A stretch of DNA of 64,000 nt, from the NCBI RefSeq assembly GCF_007197995.1, contig NZ_VKKH01000005.1, positions 301,600 to 365,599 on the forward strand, given 5' to 3'. Below, in pieces: positions 9,082 through 17,459 of the stretch. Every line of letters begins with the position of its first letter. The stretch's first letter is position 1. The notes beneath the pieces were generated by a model. That model did not search any database and was not told the origin of the DNA. It saw only the letters and a program-made list of their open reading frames with translations. Origin of the DNA: Aliiglaciecola sp. M165. GTDB taxonomy: Bacteria; Pseudomonadota; Gammaproteobacteria; Enterobacterales; Alteromonadaceae. Made by a program: the position numbers and the translations under genes.

Positions 9082-11586
9082 TTACTCTTGGCGCAACGCT
9101 TCTACCGGATTTGATCTGGCTACTTTTGCTGCATTGCCACCGACCGTTAGCCATGCCAGCACGAGCAAGATCACACCCACTGCGATGCTGATCGGTAGCA
9201 ATGAGATAAATTCGATACGATACTCAAATCTTTCTAACCAATTAATCATAGCGTACCCTGCGATCGGCCAGGCAATTAGATTCGCCCAGATAACAGGTTT
9301 AGAAAACTGCCAAATAAGTAGGGCGACAATGTCTTTAACGCTGGCTCCCATAACCTTACGAATCCCGATTTCTTTCGTCTTACGCTGAATGGTAAAAGTC
9401 GCTAAACCAAATAGTCCAAGGCAAGCAATGATAATTGCGAGTATTGAAAAGACAGTGAAGAGTTCGGTTTGAATTTGTTCATCTGAATACTGCGCAGCCA
9501 TCATTTCATCAAGGAAAGTGAGATTAATAGGAGTTGAGGGCATTGCTTGGCGCCAAATCTGCTCAACCTGTTCGATCACTTGGCGGAAATTGCCGCTGTT
9601 AACGCTGATTGTCGCGACATTAAAGCGCTGAGGATCATGAAAATAAATCGAAGGACGCACACCAAACTTAATCGAACGAAAATAGATATCTGGGATGACA
9701 CCAATCACCTGCAAACTCTGCGCTCCGCCGTCAAACGTTAGCGTCTTGCCAATAATCTGCTGAGGGTCCCGTATGCCAAATTTTCCTAGTGCTGACATAT
9801 TTAAAATAGCACTTGCCGCACGGGGCTCTTCACCTTCAGCGGGAATGGAGTCAGAACCAAATTCCTCACTAAATAGACGACCAGCGATTGGTGCCACATC
9901 ATAGGCTTCAAAAAATCCGTAGCCCATTGTGTGATAATTGAGAAGCTCAGGTTCAGTGTTAGTAGTTGCTTCAATTGCGTCTACCAACTTAAACGCTCGG
10001 TTATTTTCATTGTCTTGTGTCGGGGCCTCAGAAGAGTACACCACAGAATCAACACCGGGGATCGCTTCAAGGGCTTGTTGCAAACTGTCTAGTTGTCCAC
10101 GCGCTGCACGGATACCTAACACCATTTTATTGTCACTGTCATATCCGACATCAATTGATTGTGCATACTGAGTTTGAGTGTAAATCACTGACGTACAGAT
10201 AATTAATACTATTGAGATCGCGAATTGCATAATAACCAGAGCATTACGAAACGTGTGCGAACCGCTCGACTCACTGCTCTTATTTGATTTAAGAATCTGA
10301 CTTGGTAAAAATCTGGACAACACCATTGCCGGATAAGAGCCAGCAAGTACGCCCACCGATAAAGCCAGCCCAATCAAAATGCCTAAAAATCCAAGATCGC
10401 TAAACAATGCCAAAGATATATTACGACCAATGGCATCGCTATAAAATGGCAAAGCAATTTCAACCAGTACTAAGGCGAATAACATGGCTATCATCACCAG
10501 GGCGACCGATTCGCTGAGAAATTGCAATGCAACCTGTTTACGACTGGCACCAAGCACTTTTCGCATGGCAACTTCTCTGGCCCGTTGTGTAGCTCTGGCC
10601 GTCGACAAATTCATAAAATTAAAACAAGCAATGGCGAGAATTAGTACTGCCACCAAAGAAAAGGTGTAAATCATGGTGAAATCGCCCATGGGGGTGAGAT
10701 CACCCATGTTGCCTGCGGCTTTTTTGGCATGCAGATGCAAATCTTCAAGAGGCATCAAAGTGTGCTTCATGAAATCGGTAACCTGTACCCCTTCTTCGAC
10801 TGCGCCAACATTTTGTTGGTACATCTCCAGAAATGGGCTTTCGTTATTGACCCAATAGCTCAGACGTTCCTGGGCTTGGTCTACGGTTACACCCTCACGT
10901 AGTTTGAAATAGGTGTATACGTTTACACTTGTCCAGGTATGCAAAACATTGGTGTCGTTTTCAAATAATGCTGGTTGAAGTCGAACAATGAAATCTAAAT
11001 CAAAATGGGTTTGTTCGGGAAGGTCTTTTACGACACCTGTTACCGGCAATGTAATGGTTTGCTCTTGAAGACAACAAAAAGTCAACGTTTGACCAACCAC
11101 ATCGGTTTTACCGAAGTACTTGTTTGCCATCTCCTCGGTAATGACCAAGTCGTTAGGTTTAGAAAAAGCCGTTTCGGGAGAACCATGGACAAAAGGTAGG
11201 GCAATAACATTGAAAAAACTGCCGTCAGCTATTGTCATCATTTCGCTAAACGCGTCGCTGTCTTGTAAAACAGTCGTTGGGAACCGAATCAAGCGCACAC
11301 CATCTTCTATTTCAGCCGTAGCAAAATCTCGAACCGCCTCCATCATTCGTCCTGCAGATCGCACGGTCAAAAAAGGCGGGCGATTAGGCATCACATATGC
11401 TGAGTGCAGTCTCGCTACTCGATCGCTGTGTTGGATCCATTTGTCGTAACCCGACTCAGCTCTAACAAACAGTAAAATTAGAATGCAGCTTGCCAGCCCT
11501 AAGGCCAACGCAAAAATATTGATAATAGAAAAACGTCCATTTTTTATCAGGTGACGCCAAGCGGTTGTTAGATAATTGCGAAACAT
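9082..11586 (-). CDS. ABC transporter permease with duplicated MacB/FtsX modules
   Basis: An 834-residue membrane protein built from two tandem MacB_PCD-FtsX units. The first transmembrane helix is near residues 20-42, followed by a periplasmic domain. A three-helix FtsX block then begins at FMNLSTARATQRAREVAMRK. A second anchor helix (VIMQFAISIVLIICT) follows, then a second periplasmic domain and a final FtsX block with the parallel motif ATFTIQRKTKEIGIRKVMGAS. MacB and LolCE use two separate permease chains, so the fused duplication probably supplies both halves in one chain. Such permeases do mechanotransmission or efflux of peptides, lipids or macrolides rather than ordinary import. It is the last gene of the adaptor-ATPase-permease operon. 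The substrate is unknown. Confidence 0.9.
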   Translation of the reverse strand: MFRNYLTTAWRHLIKNGRFSIINIFALALGLASCILILLFVRAESGYDKWIQHSDRVARLHSAYVMPNRPPFLTVRSAGRMMEAVRDFATAEIEDGVRLIRFPTTVLQDSDAFSEMMTIADGSFFNVIALPFVHGSPETAFSKPNDLVITEEMANKYFGKTDVVGQTLTFCCLQEQTITLPVTGVVKDLPEQTHFDLDFIVRLQPALFENDTNVLHTWTSVNVYTYFKLREGVTVDQAQERLSYWVNNESPFLEMYQQNVGAVEEGVQVTDFMKHTLMPLEDLHLHAKKAAGNMGDLTPMGDFTMIYTFSLVAVLILAIACFNFMNLSTARATQRAREVAMRKVLGASRKQVALQFLSESVALVMIAMLFALVLVEIALPFYSDAIGRNISLALFSDLGFLGILIGLALSVGVLAGSYPAMVLSRFLPSQILKSNKSSESSGSHTFRNALVIMQFAISIVLIICTSVIYTQTQYAQSIDVGYDSDNKMVLGIRAARGQLDSLQQALEAIPGVDSVVYSSEAPTQDNENNRAFKLVDAIEATTNTEPELLNYHTMGYGFFEAYDVAPIAGRLFSEEFGSDSIPAEGEEPRAASAILNMSALGKFGIRDPQQIIGKTLTFDGGAQSLQVIGVIPDIYFRSIKFGVRPSIYFHDPQRFNVATISVNSGNFRQVIEQVEQIWRQAMPSTPINLTFLDEMMAAQYSDEQIQTELFTVFSILAIIIACLGLFGLATFTIQRKTKEIGIRKVMGASVKDIVALLIWQFSKPVIWANLIAWPIAGYAMINWLERFEYRIEFISLLPISIAVGVILLVLAWLTVGGNAAKVARSNPVEALRQE

Positions 11587-11625
11587 AAGTGACTCCTTGA
11601 TTGCCGTTGAGGAATTGTGACGGCG

Positions 11626-12306
11626 TTACGCTGCGCGTACGCTTTCGGTCACGACCTGACCATCGAATAGGTTAATTGTGCGTTTGGCGTAATCTGCGTG
11701 ACTGGGACTGTGCGTTACCATAACAACCGTAGTGCCTTCATCATTTAACTGCTGTAACATTTCCATGACTTCTTGACCGTGCGCACTATCAAGGTTACCG
11801 GTTGGCTCATCGGCCAGAATTAACGATTGCTTTCCAACAACGGCTCTGGCCACTGCCACGCGTTGTTGCTGGCCACCTGATAACTGACTCGGCATATGTT
11901 TGGCTCGGTGTGCGATCCCCACTTTATCCATGACCTCAGCAACCCGGGCTTTGCGTTGCGATGCAGGCACATCGTGATATAGCAGAGCGAGTTCAATGTT
12001 CTCTTCTACCGTGAGCTCATCAATCAAATTGAAGCTCTGAAATATAAAACCAATATTGTGCTTTCGAATATTGGCCAATTGCGCTTCTGAATAGCCAGAA
12101 ACGTCTTCTGAATTAAATAGGTACTGACCTTCTGAAGGTGTGTCTAACATTCCAACGATGTTCAATAGTGTTGATTTACCGCATCCTGAAGGCCCCATTA
12201 TCGCGACGAACTCACCTTGCTCGATATGAATATCAACCTGGTTCAATGCACAGGTTTCGACGTCATTGGATTGAAATACTTTGGTCAAATTTTGAAGTTG
12301 AATCAT
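11626..12306 (-). CDS. ABC transporter ATP-binding protein (MacB/LolD type)
   Basis: A 226-residue ATPase with all the expected motifs: Walker [10 protein letters not shown] (38-46), Q-loop glutamine 90, signature LSGGQQQR (142-149), Walker [10 protein letters not shown] (162-170) and H-loop histidine 199. It closely resembles the LolD/MacB nucleotide-binding subunits that pair with FtsX-type permeases. It lies 10 bases after the HlyD adaptor gene and 39 bases before the permease gene, so the three are one operon and should form one tripartite complex. Confidence 0.95.
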   Translation of the reverse strand: MIQLQNLTKVFQSNDVETCALNQVDIHIEQGEFVAIMGPSGCGKSTLLNIVGMLDTPSEGQYLFNSEDVSGYSEAQLANIRKHNIGFIFQSFNLIDELTVEENIELALLYHDVPASQRKARVAEVMDKVGIAHRAKHMPSQLSGGQQQRVAVARAVVGKQSLILADEPTGNLDSAHGQEVMEMLQQLNDEGTTVVMVTHSPSHADYAKRTINLFDGQVVTESVRAA

Positions 12307-12316
12307 GTTGAATTCC

Positions 12317-13624
12317 TTACTGTAAAGTGAGTCGTTGAATATCGGTGAAACTGGTGTATGGACTAGTGATGACTTTTTCGCCCACCTCTAAACCTTCGAT
12401 AACTTCGATAAATCGGCTATTTCTGCGCCCTAATCTAACGTTTCTTCGCGTCGCTACAGACTCATCATCTGCGACAACAAATATCCAGCTACCACCTGTG
12501 TCTTGATAAAATGCGCCATTCGGAATGATCAAGGCCTTACTTTCATCTCCCAACGTCAATTTGGTTTGAATGGTTTGTCCACGTCGAATGTCCGGGGGTT
12601 GATTGGCGATGAATTCCAGGTCAACTTCAAATTGTCCATTTTGCACTTGCGGATAGACTTTGGTGACTTGCAAAGGATAGTTTTCGTAAATAGCAGTTTG
12701 ACCAATATCCACGCGCCCAAGGTAAAATTCATCTAAGAAGGCAGTGACTTTAAAATCATCAGGCGTATCAATTTGGCCTACTCGTTCGCCTCGCCCAATA
12801 CTCTGACCGACTTCTACGTCAAAACCAGATAGCTTGCCATCAACTGGTGCACGGACTTTCAGTGAGTCCAGGTTTTGTCTTGAGATTTCCAGATTACTCA
12901 TCAACCGTTGTCCGGTCTCTTGCAAAAAAGCGAGTTGTGATTGCTGCATGCGCGCATCTGACGCTTGGCTTTCCAAGGTCAATTGCAGACGTTCTTCATA
13001 CCAATGTAATTCGTCTCTGGTGTCTTCCATGGTTGAAAGCACAATCGCACCGGTTTTAACTAGCTCCTGTTCACGCTGAAGCTGTCGGCTAAGTACTTTG
13101 ATCTGATAGCGAATATCGGCCAAATTCCGTTTATGCTGTAAGCGATTCTGCTCTAGAGACAATTCGATAGATCTAATGTTATTAAGCTGCTCTGCAACCC
13201 TGGCCTCATTACCTAAAACACTCAATTGTAGAGAGGCGTTGGACATTTCCACTATAAGATCACCCGCTTTTAATTGAGCCCCATCTTCTGCAACTACCCT
13301 TTCAACTCTGCCACCTTCAATGGCATCTAAATAGACGGTTTTAGCCGGTGTTACTCTTCCTCTCAACGGAATGAAATCTTCGAAAATACCTTGCTCAACG
13401 GTGGAGATAGTAATTTGGTGTGAGGTAATGGTTAGGCCTCTACCGCCAGATGATTTGTTAAAAACAAAATAGATAAATGCGAGTGTCAAAATACCAAGCG
13501 CAATTAGACCAGCGATTTTCTTAAATGAACGCTTGGGTGCGATCTTACGATCCATGCTCGCACCCGAATTTGCAGTAGTCCTGCTAGGCTGATTAGATTG
13601 CTGTAATTTGCTGATTGACGACAT
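12317..13624 (-). CDS. HlyD/MacA-family periplasmic adaptor of ABC efflux system
   Basis: A 435-residue membrane fusion protein. A cytoplasmic basic N-terminus leads into one transmembrane helix (about 36-55). After it come the first lipoyl half (RVTPAKTVYLDAIEGGRVERV), a long alpha-hairpin rich in L, Q, E and R (about 140-265), and the second lipoyl half (VRAPVDGKLSGFDVEVGQSI). Beta-barrel and membrane-proximal domains with IIPNGAFYQDTGGSWIFVV complete the protein. These adaptors bridge an inner-membrane permease to a TolC-like channel. It is the first gene of the efflux operon; a sigma-54 promoter and tandem repeats lie just upstream. No outer-membrane channel gene is present, so an unlinked TolC is probably used. 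Confidence 0.92.
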   Translation of the reverse strand: MSSISKLQQSNQPSRTTANSGASMDRKIAPKRSFKKIAGLIALGILTLAFIYFVFNKSSGGRGLTITSHQITISTVEQGIFEDFIPLRGRVTPAKTVYLDAIEGGRVERVVAEDGAQLKAGDLIVEMSNASLQLSVLGNEARVAEQLNNIRSIELSLEQNRLQHKRNLADIRYQIKVLSRQLQREQELVKTGAIVLSTMEDTRDELHWYEERLQLTLESQASDARMQQSQLAFLQETGQRLMSNLEISRQNLDSLKVRAPVDGKLSGFDVEVGQSIGRGERVGQIDTPDDFKVTAFLDEFYLGRVDIGQTAIYENYPLQVTKVYPQVQNGQFEVDLEFIANQPPDIRRGQTIQTKLTLGDESKALIIPNGAFYQDTGGSWIFVVADDESVATRRNVRLGRRNSRFIEVIEGLEVGEKVITSPYTSFTDIQRLTLQ

Positions 13625-13664
13625 AACTGCACACTAACAATGAAAAAGATTGTGTTTAGTTAAG

Positions 13665-13681
13665 TACAATTTTCGGGCCAA
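13665..13681 (-). promoter_or_regulatory. Sigma-54 promoter of the efflux operon
   Basis: On the minus strand TTGGCCCGAAAATTGTA matches the -24/-12 consensus TTGGCAC(N5)TTGC. The GG and the downstream GT are separated by exactly ten bases, as required. It points at the HlyD gene and would give a leader of about 30 bases. Its divergent neighbour encodes an NtrC-type activator, the class of protein that sigma-54 needs. Confidence 0.75.
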
Positions 13682-13743
13682 CAGCTAGATTGTTGTATTT
13701 AAAAGGATTTATCGAAAAATGTAGTATTTCTATCCTTACCAAC

Positions 13744-13780
13744 TGTACGTTTTCGAACACTTAGTGTACGTTAATGAACA
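13744..13780. promoter_or_regulatory. Tandem enhancer-like dyads for the NtrC-type regulator
   Basis: Two copies of a 16-base element, TGTACGTTTTCGAACA (13744-13759) and TGTACGTTAATGAACA (13765-13780), lie 21 bases apart, two turns of the helix. Each is an imperfect inverted repeat (TGTACG/CGAACA). They sit about 65-115 bases upstream of the sigma-54 promoter and end 16 bases before the regulator gene. That is where an enhancer for the divergent operon, and an autoregulatory site, would be expected. Confidence 0.65.
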
Positions 13781-13796
13781 GATTGAATAGAAAAGT

Positions 13797-15248
13797 ATGC
13801 AAAGTATGGACAAGAAAAAAGGGCATATCCTTATCGTGGATGACGATGAAGACATCCTGATTGCGGGTCGTTTACTGGTAAAACGACATTTCGAACGTGT
13901 CACAACCTGCAATGATCCGCAAGCCTTGCCCAATCTAATCGAGCAACATCAATATGATGCGATTTTACTCGATATGAATTTTGGTCCAGGCGAAAGTACA
14001 GGAAAGCAAGGTTTCTTTTGGTTGCAACGGATGTTGGAAATAAATCCTGAGCTCGTTGTCATTATGCTTACCGCTCACGGCGGTGTGAATGTTGCAGTAA
14101 AAGCCATGAAATTAGGCGCGACCGACTTTGTCGCAAAACCCTGGGACAATGAAAAAATGATTGCAACACTATCAACGGCCGTTCAGTTGGGGCAATCTCG
14201 ACAAGAAACTCTTCGGCTCAGACAAGCGAATCAAATCCTCACACAAAGTACCTCTACAGACTTAGACACACAACTTCTTGGACAGTCAGAAGCAATGCAT
14301 CAGGTAAAGGAATTGGTCAGCAAGTCAGCACCTACCGATGCAAATGTGTTGATACTTGGAGAAAATGGCACCGGTAAAGAATTGATCGCTCGAAGACTCC
14401 ACCAGCAGAGTCTGCGCCACAATAAGATTTTTATGCCTGTAGATTTAGGTGCGATCTCGGAATCATTATTTGAAAGCGAATTGTTTGGCCATAAAAAAGG
14501 CGCATTTACAGGCGCAAATGAAGATCGGGTTGGCAGATTTCAGGCCGCGGATGGTGGCACAATATTTCTTGATGAAATAGGCAATTTACCGCTATTTCTG
14601 CAAGCCAAGCTGTTGACAGTGCTTGAGCAACGCAAAGTTATCCCTCTTGGTTCAAATACCGCAGTAGAGTTTGACGTCAGAGTTATCGCGGCTACCAACC
14701 TTGATATTTCAAGATTAAAAGATGACAGACATTTTCGTCAGGACTTGTTGTTCAGGCTCAATACGGTAGAAGTTACGCTCCCTCCATTGCGGCAGCGCAC
14801 TCAAGACATCTTGCCGATCGCAACATTTTATATCGATAGATACTGTCGAAAATATGGTAAACCTATCAAGACAATAAGCCCATCAGCCTCTATCGCCATG
14901 GAGCAGTATCAGTGGCCCGGTAACGTCAGAGCGCTGCGCCATGCAATAGAGAGAGCGGTGATTCTAAGCGACGGTGACACCTTAACTGAAGTCGATTTTC
15001 AGCTGTCATCCGAAATTAGTCATTTACCATCGAATGATATTTATCATGGCGCACAACCATTGCAATATGAAGCAGATAAAAGTGCATCACTCACAAAAAA
15101 TGAGCAAGACTTAAACCTCGAACGGCTAGAAAAACAAACCATTGTTGAGGCATTAAAAAGGCATCGATACAACATTAGCCACACTGCTAAAGCTTTAGGT
15201 CTAACTCGAGCTGCCTTATATCGAAGGATGGAAAAACATGGCGTTTAA
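13797..15248 (+). CDS. NtrC-family sigma-54-dependent response regulator
   Basis: A 483-residue activator with three domains. The receiver (about 10-125) has an acidic pocket at D15-D17, phospho-acceptor D59 in ILLDMNF, T92 and K114. The AAA+ domain has Walker A GENGTGKE (188-195), the sigma-54 contact loop GAFTGA (235-240) and Walker B GTIFLDE (254-260). A Fis-type helix-turn-helix ends the protein ([17 protein letters not shown]). The ATG at 13797 is followed by another in-frame ATG at 13806, and either could be used. The gene overlaps the kinase gene by 11 bases. It should activate the divergent efflux operon, which carries a sigma-54 promoter and paired dyads. Confidence 0.95.
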   Translation: MQSMDKKKGHILIVDDDEDILIAGRLLVKRHFERVTTCNDPQALPNLIEQHQYDAILLDMNFGPGESTGKQGFFWLQRMLEINPELVVIMLTAHGGVNVAVKAMKLGATDFVAKPWDNEKMIATLSTAVQLGQSRQETLRLRQANQILTQSTSTDLDTQLLGQSEAMHQVKELVSKSAPTDANVLILGENGTGKELIARRLHQQSLRHNKIFMPVDLGAISESLFESELFGHKKGAFTGANEDRVGRFQAADGGTIFLDEIGNLPLFLQAKLLTVLEQRKVIPLGSNTAVEFDVRVIAATNLDISRLKDDRHFRQDLLFRLNTVEVTLPPLRQRTQDILPIATFYIDRYCRKYGKPIKTISPSASIAMEQYQWPGNVRALRHAIERAVILSDGDTLTEVDFQLSSEISHLPSNDIYHGAQPLQYEADKSASLTKNEQDLNLERLEKQTIVEALKRHRYNISHTAKALGLTRAALYRRMEKHGV

Positions 15249-16593
15249 AACGTTTTCAATTCTCATTATTATCAGAACTTGCCTGTTCATTATTGCGTTA
15301 TTGGTGCTTACGGCATTATTGAGTTTTCCTGGTTACCATGCGGCGACAATATTAACCGTCGTCGTATTGTTTTATTTGGGGTACGACCTGATCCGATTTG
15401 TTACCACGACCAATCAGGAACTGACACGGTTTTTAGAAGCAGCACGGTTTGCAGATTACTCACAGCGTTTTCATTTTTCGGAGCAAGGGAGCGGTTTCGA
15501 AGAACTTGGGGCGACCTTCACTGAAATTCTCGAAAAACTAAGAAAGGAGAGAGGCGAGAACGAAAGTCGAAACCGCTACTTGCATAGTCTTATTGAGCAG
15601 GTTCCTGTGCCATTACTGAGCATTCACCCTTCTGGAAAAATCACTACTTGGAACGTGAGCGCAAGAAAGCTGTTCGCCCAACACAGGGTGCAATCTTTAG
15701 ATGATTTTGCGCAGTTAGGGGGGGATTTTTTACAGCAACTGAAAAAACTTAAACCCGGCGAGCGACGGCTTGTGAGCATCTCAATTGAAGGCGCTGAGCA
15801 TCGTCTGAGTTTAAGCGCGACCGAGCTACTTACCAACGGCAACATCGACATGCTCGTGAGTTTGCAAGACATTCAAAATGAATTGGATTTTGCGCAAATG
15901 CAAGCCTGGCAAGATCTGGTCAAGGTCCTCACCCATGAAATAATGAACAGTATTACGCCAGTGGCTTCGCTAGCCAAAACGTCAGTGGAGTTACTAGAGG
16001 ATGTTAAACAAAAACAGGCCAAAGCACAGAACATTGATGATGAAATTGAAGAGCTATTCCACGGTATTGACACGGTGTCACGACGCAGTGATAGCTTGAT
16101 TAAATTTGTATCCAGTTATCGCAAGTTGACGGACATACCCAAAGTGCAGCCGAGCAAAGTTGATATAAGCCAATTATTCTCAACGGCTCAAACTATCACC
16201 TCGCAGTCGTTTCCTGATCAACAAACAGAAATCACTACTCTCATCGAACCTACGCAATTGACTATCAAGGCAGATAAAGACCTTATTGAGCAAATCATGA
16301 TTAATTTACTCAAGAATGCCTACCAGGCAACACAGCATAACGACGGACCACAAAAAGTAACCTTGCATGCGTACATCAATCGTAGAGGAAGAGGTGTGAT
16401 TGAGATCCAAGACAACGGCTCGGGCATTGAAGATGATGTGTTGGACAAAATATTTGTACCGTTTTTCACCACTAAACGTGATGGTTCTGGTGTCGGACTA
16501 GCATTGGCAAGACAAGTAATGATCGCCCACCGAGGTAATATTAGTGCCAAAAACCTCGACAGTGGTGGTGCATGTTTTACCCTGACGTTTTGA
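15238..16593 (+). CDS. Sensor histidine kinase, NtrB/NtrY-like
   Basis: A 451-residue membrane kinase. Two hydrophobic segments at about 7-29 and 34-54 are separated by only a few residues, so there is almost no periplasmic sensor loop. A HAMP-like linker and a PAS-like domain (about 115-215) follow. The H-box has H233 in VLTHEIMNSITP, and the ATPase domain has NLLKNAYQAT (N-box), DNGSGI and GSGVGLALA (G-boxes). With so little outside the membrane it probably senses a membrane or cytoplasmic signal, or the transported compound. It partners the overlapping response regulator. No other gene follows in the operon. Confidence 0.93.
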   Translation: MAFKTFSILIIIRTCLFIIALLVLTALLSFPGYHAATILTVVVLFYLGYDLIRFVTTTNQELTRFLEAARFADYSQRFHFSEQGSGFEELGATFTEILEKLRKERGENESRNRYLHSLIEQVPVPLLSIHPSGKITTWNVSARKLFAQHRVQSLDDFAQLGGDFLQQLKKLKPGERRLVSISIEGAEHRLSLSATELLTNGNIDMLVSLQDIQNELDFAQMQAWQDLVKVLTHEIMNSITPVASLAKTSVELLEDVKQKQAKAQNIDDEIEELFHGIDTVSRRSDSLIKFVSSYRKLTDIPKVQPSKVDISQLFSTAQTITSQSFPDQQTEITTLIEPTQLTIKADKDLIEQIMINLLKNAYQATQHNDGPQKVTLHAYINRRGRGVIEIQDNGSGIEDDVLDKIFVPFFTTKRDGSGVGLALARQVMIAHRGNISAKNLDSGGACFTLTF

Positions 16594-16752
16594 ACCCAGT
16601 TCATCTAACACGACGATATTAGAATCAGCTGATGTTTATACCAATCCACACAAAGAAGTTATCAGTCAGAATGCGCCGCTAATTTGAACTGACGTTATAC
16701 ATTGAAAATTAGCCTTTTTCCTGTCAAGATTTTTGAAAACGAGGGCCTGTTG

Positions 16753-17379
16753 ATGTCTGAAACCCAAGAAAGCCAAAGCAACCAAAGCCAGTGGTCATTC
16801 GCTGAAAAACTCAATTTGCTTATCGCTGTATGCGCCATACTCATTTCGGCGGCATCATTTTATGCTACTTTCCTACAAGCCGATGCGGCTGAGAAACAAG
16901 TTAGAGCAGCGACATGGCCGATGCTAGAATATGGTCACGGTAATGCAGCTGAAGGCAGTTTCAAACCTCTGGTTTACCTAGAAGTTGTCAATGGTGGGGT
17001 TGGACCCGCTCATATCCAAACGTTTACTTACCATTGGAAAGAGAAAACCTATACTCACATTGGCCAACTTTTAAAAGATTGTTGCATTGAAGCGGGACAA
17101 GAAATAAATAAATTAAAATCTGAGTTTCCTGAATTGGCGTCTCAATTGATTACGGCCGGTATTTCAATCAACCCTCATGGCCGCGTTTTAAGCTCTGGCA
17201 ATAAAATAAAAGTGTTCCAACTACCAGAGAATAAAATTACCGCCCCTTTATGGAACAAGCTTAATCAGGTTCGCTGGGAAATAACGGCTAGCACCTGTTA
17301 CTGTTCAGTGCTAGAGGATTGCTACAAAACTGATTTTGAGTCGCCCCCCACACAGGTTAGTAGCTGTAAAGTGGATTAA
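16753..17379 (+). CDS. Membrane-anchored hypothetical protein
   Basis: I do not recognise the family. The product has 208 residues from the ATG at 16753, which has a GAGG ribosome binding site eight bases upstream. An in-frame ATG 51 bases earlier lacks one. A hydrophilic N-terminus leads to a single hydrophobic helix (LNLLIAVCAILISAASFYATF, given here as its core region near residues 22-42). A soluble domain with several cysteines near the C-terminus follows (CYCSVLEDC). Domains of this design, a short TM helix plus beta-rich tail, occur in many uncharacterised bacterial proteins. No operon partner is evident. Function unknown. Confidence 0.6.
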   Translation: MSETQESQSNQSQWSFAEKLNLLIAVCAILISAASFYATFLQADAAEKQVRAATWPMLEYGHGNAAEGSFKPLVYLEVVNGGVGPAHIQTFTYHWKEKTYTHIGQLLKDCCIEAGQEINKLKSEFPELASQLITAGISINPHGRVLSSGNKIKVFQLPENKITAPLWNKLNQVRWEITASTCYCSVLEDCYKTDFESPPTQVSSCKVD

Positions 17380-17402
17380 CACTCAGCGCTGCAACGGAAA
17401 TT

Positions 17403-17429
17403 AAAAAAGGCTGTTGTTAACCAGCCTTT
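17403..17429 (-). terminator. Terminator between convergent hypothetical genes
   Basis: AAAGGCTG and CAGCCTTT (17406-17413 with 17422-17429) form an eight-base stem with an eight-base loop. On the minus strand it is followed by a six-T run, so it fits a rho-independent terminator for the DUF5610-like gene. On the plus strand the U-tract is poor. Confidence 0.65.
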
Positions 17430-17459
17430 AAACTCTTATTCGAATGACTAACGTTTCGT

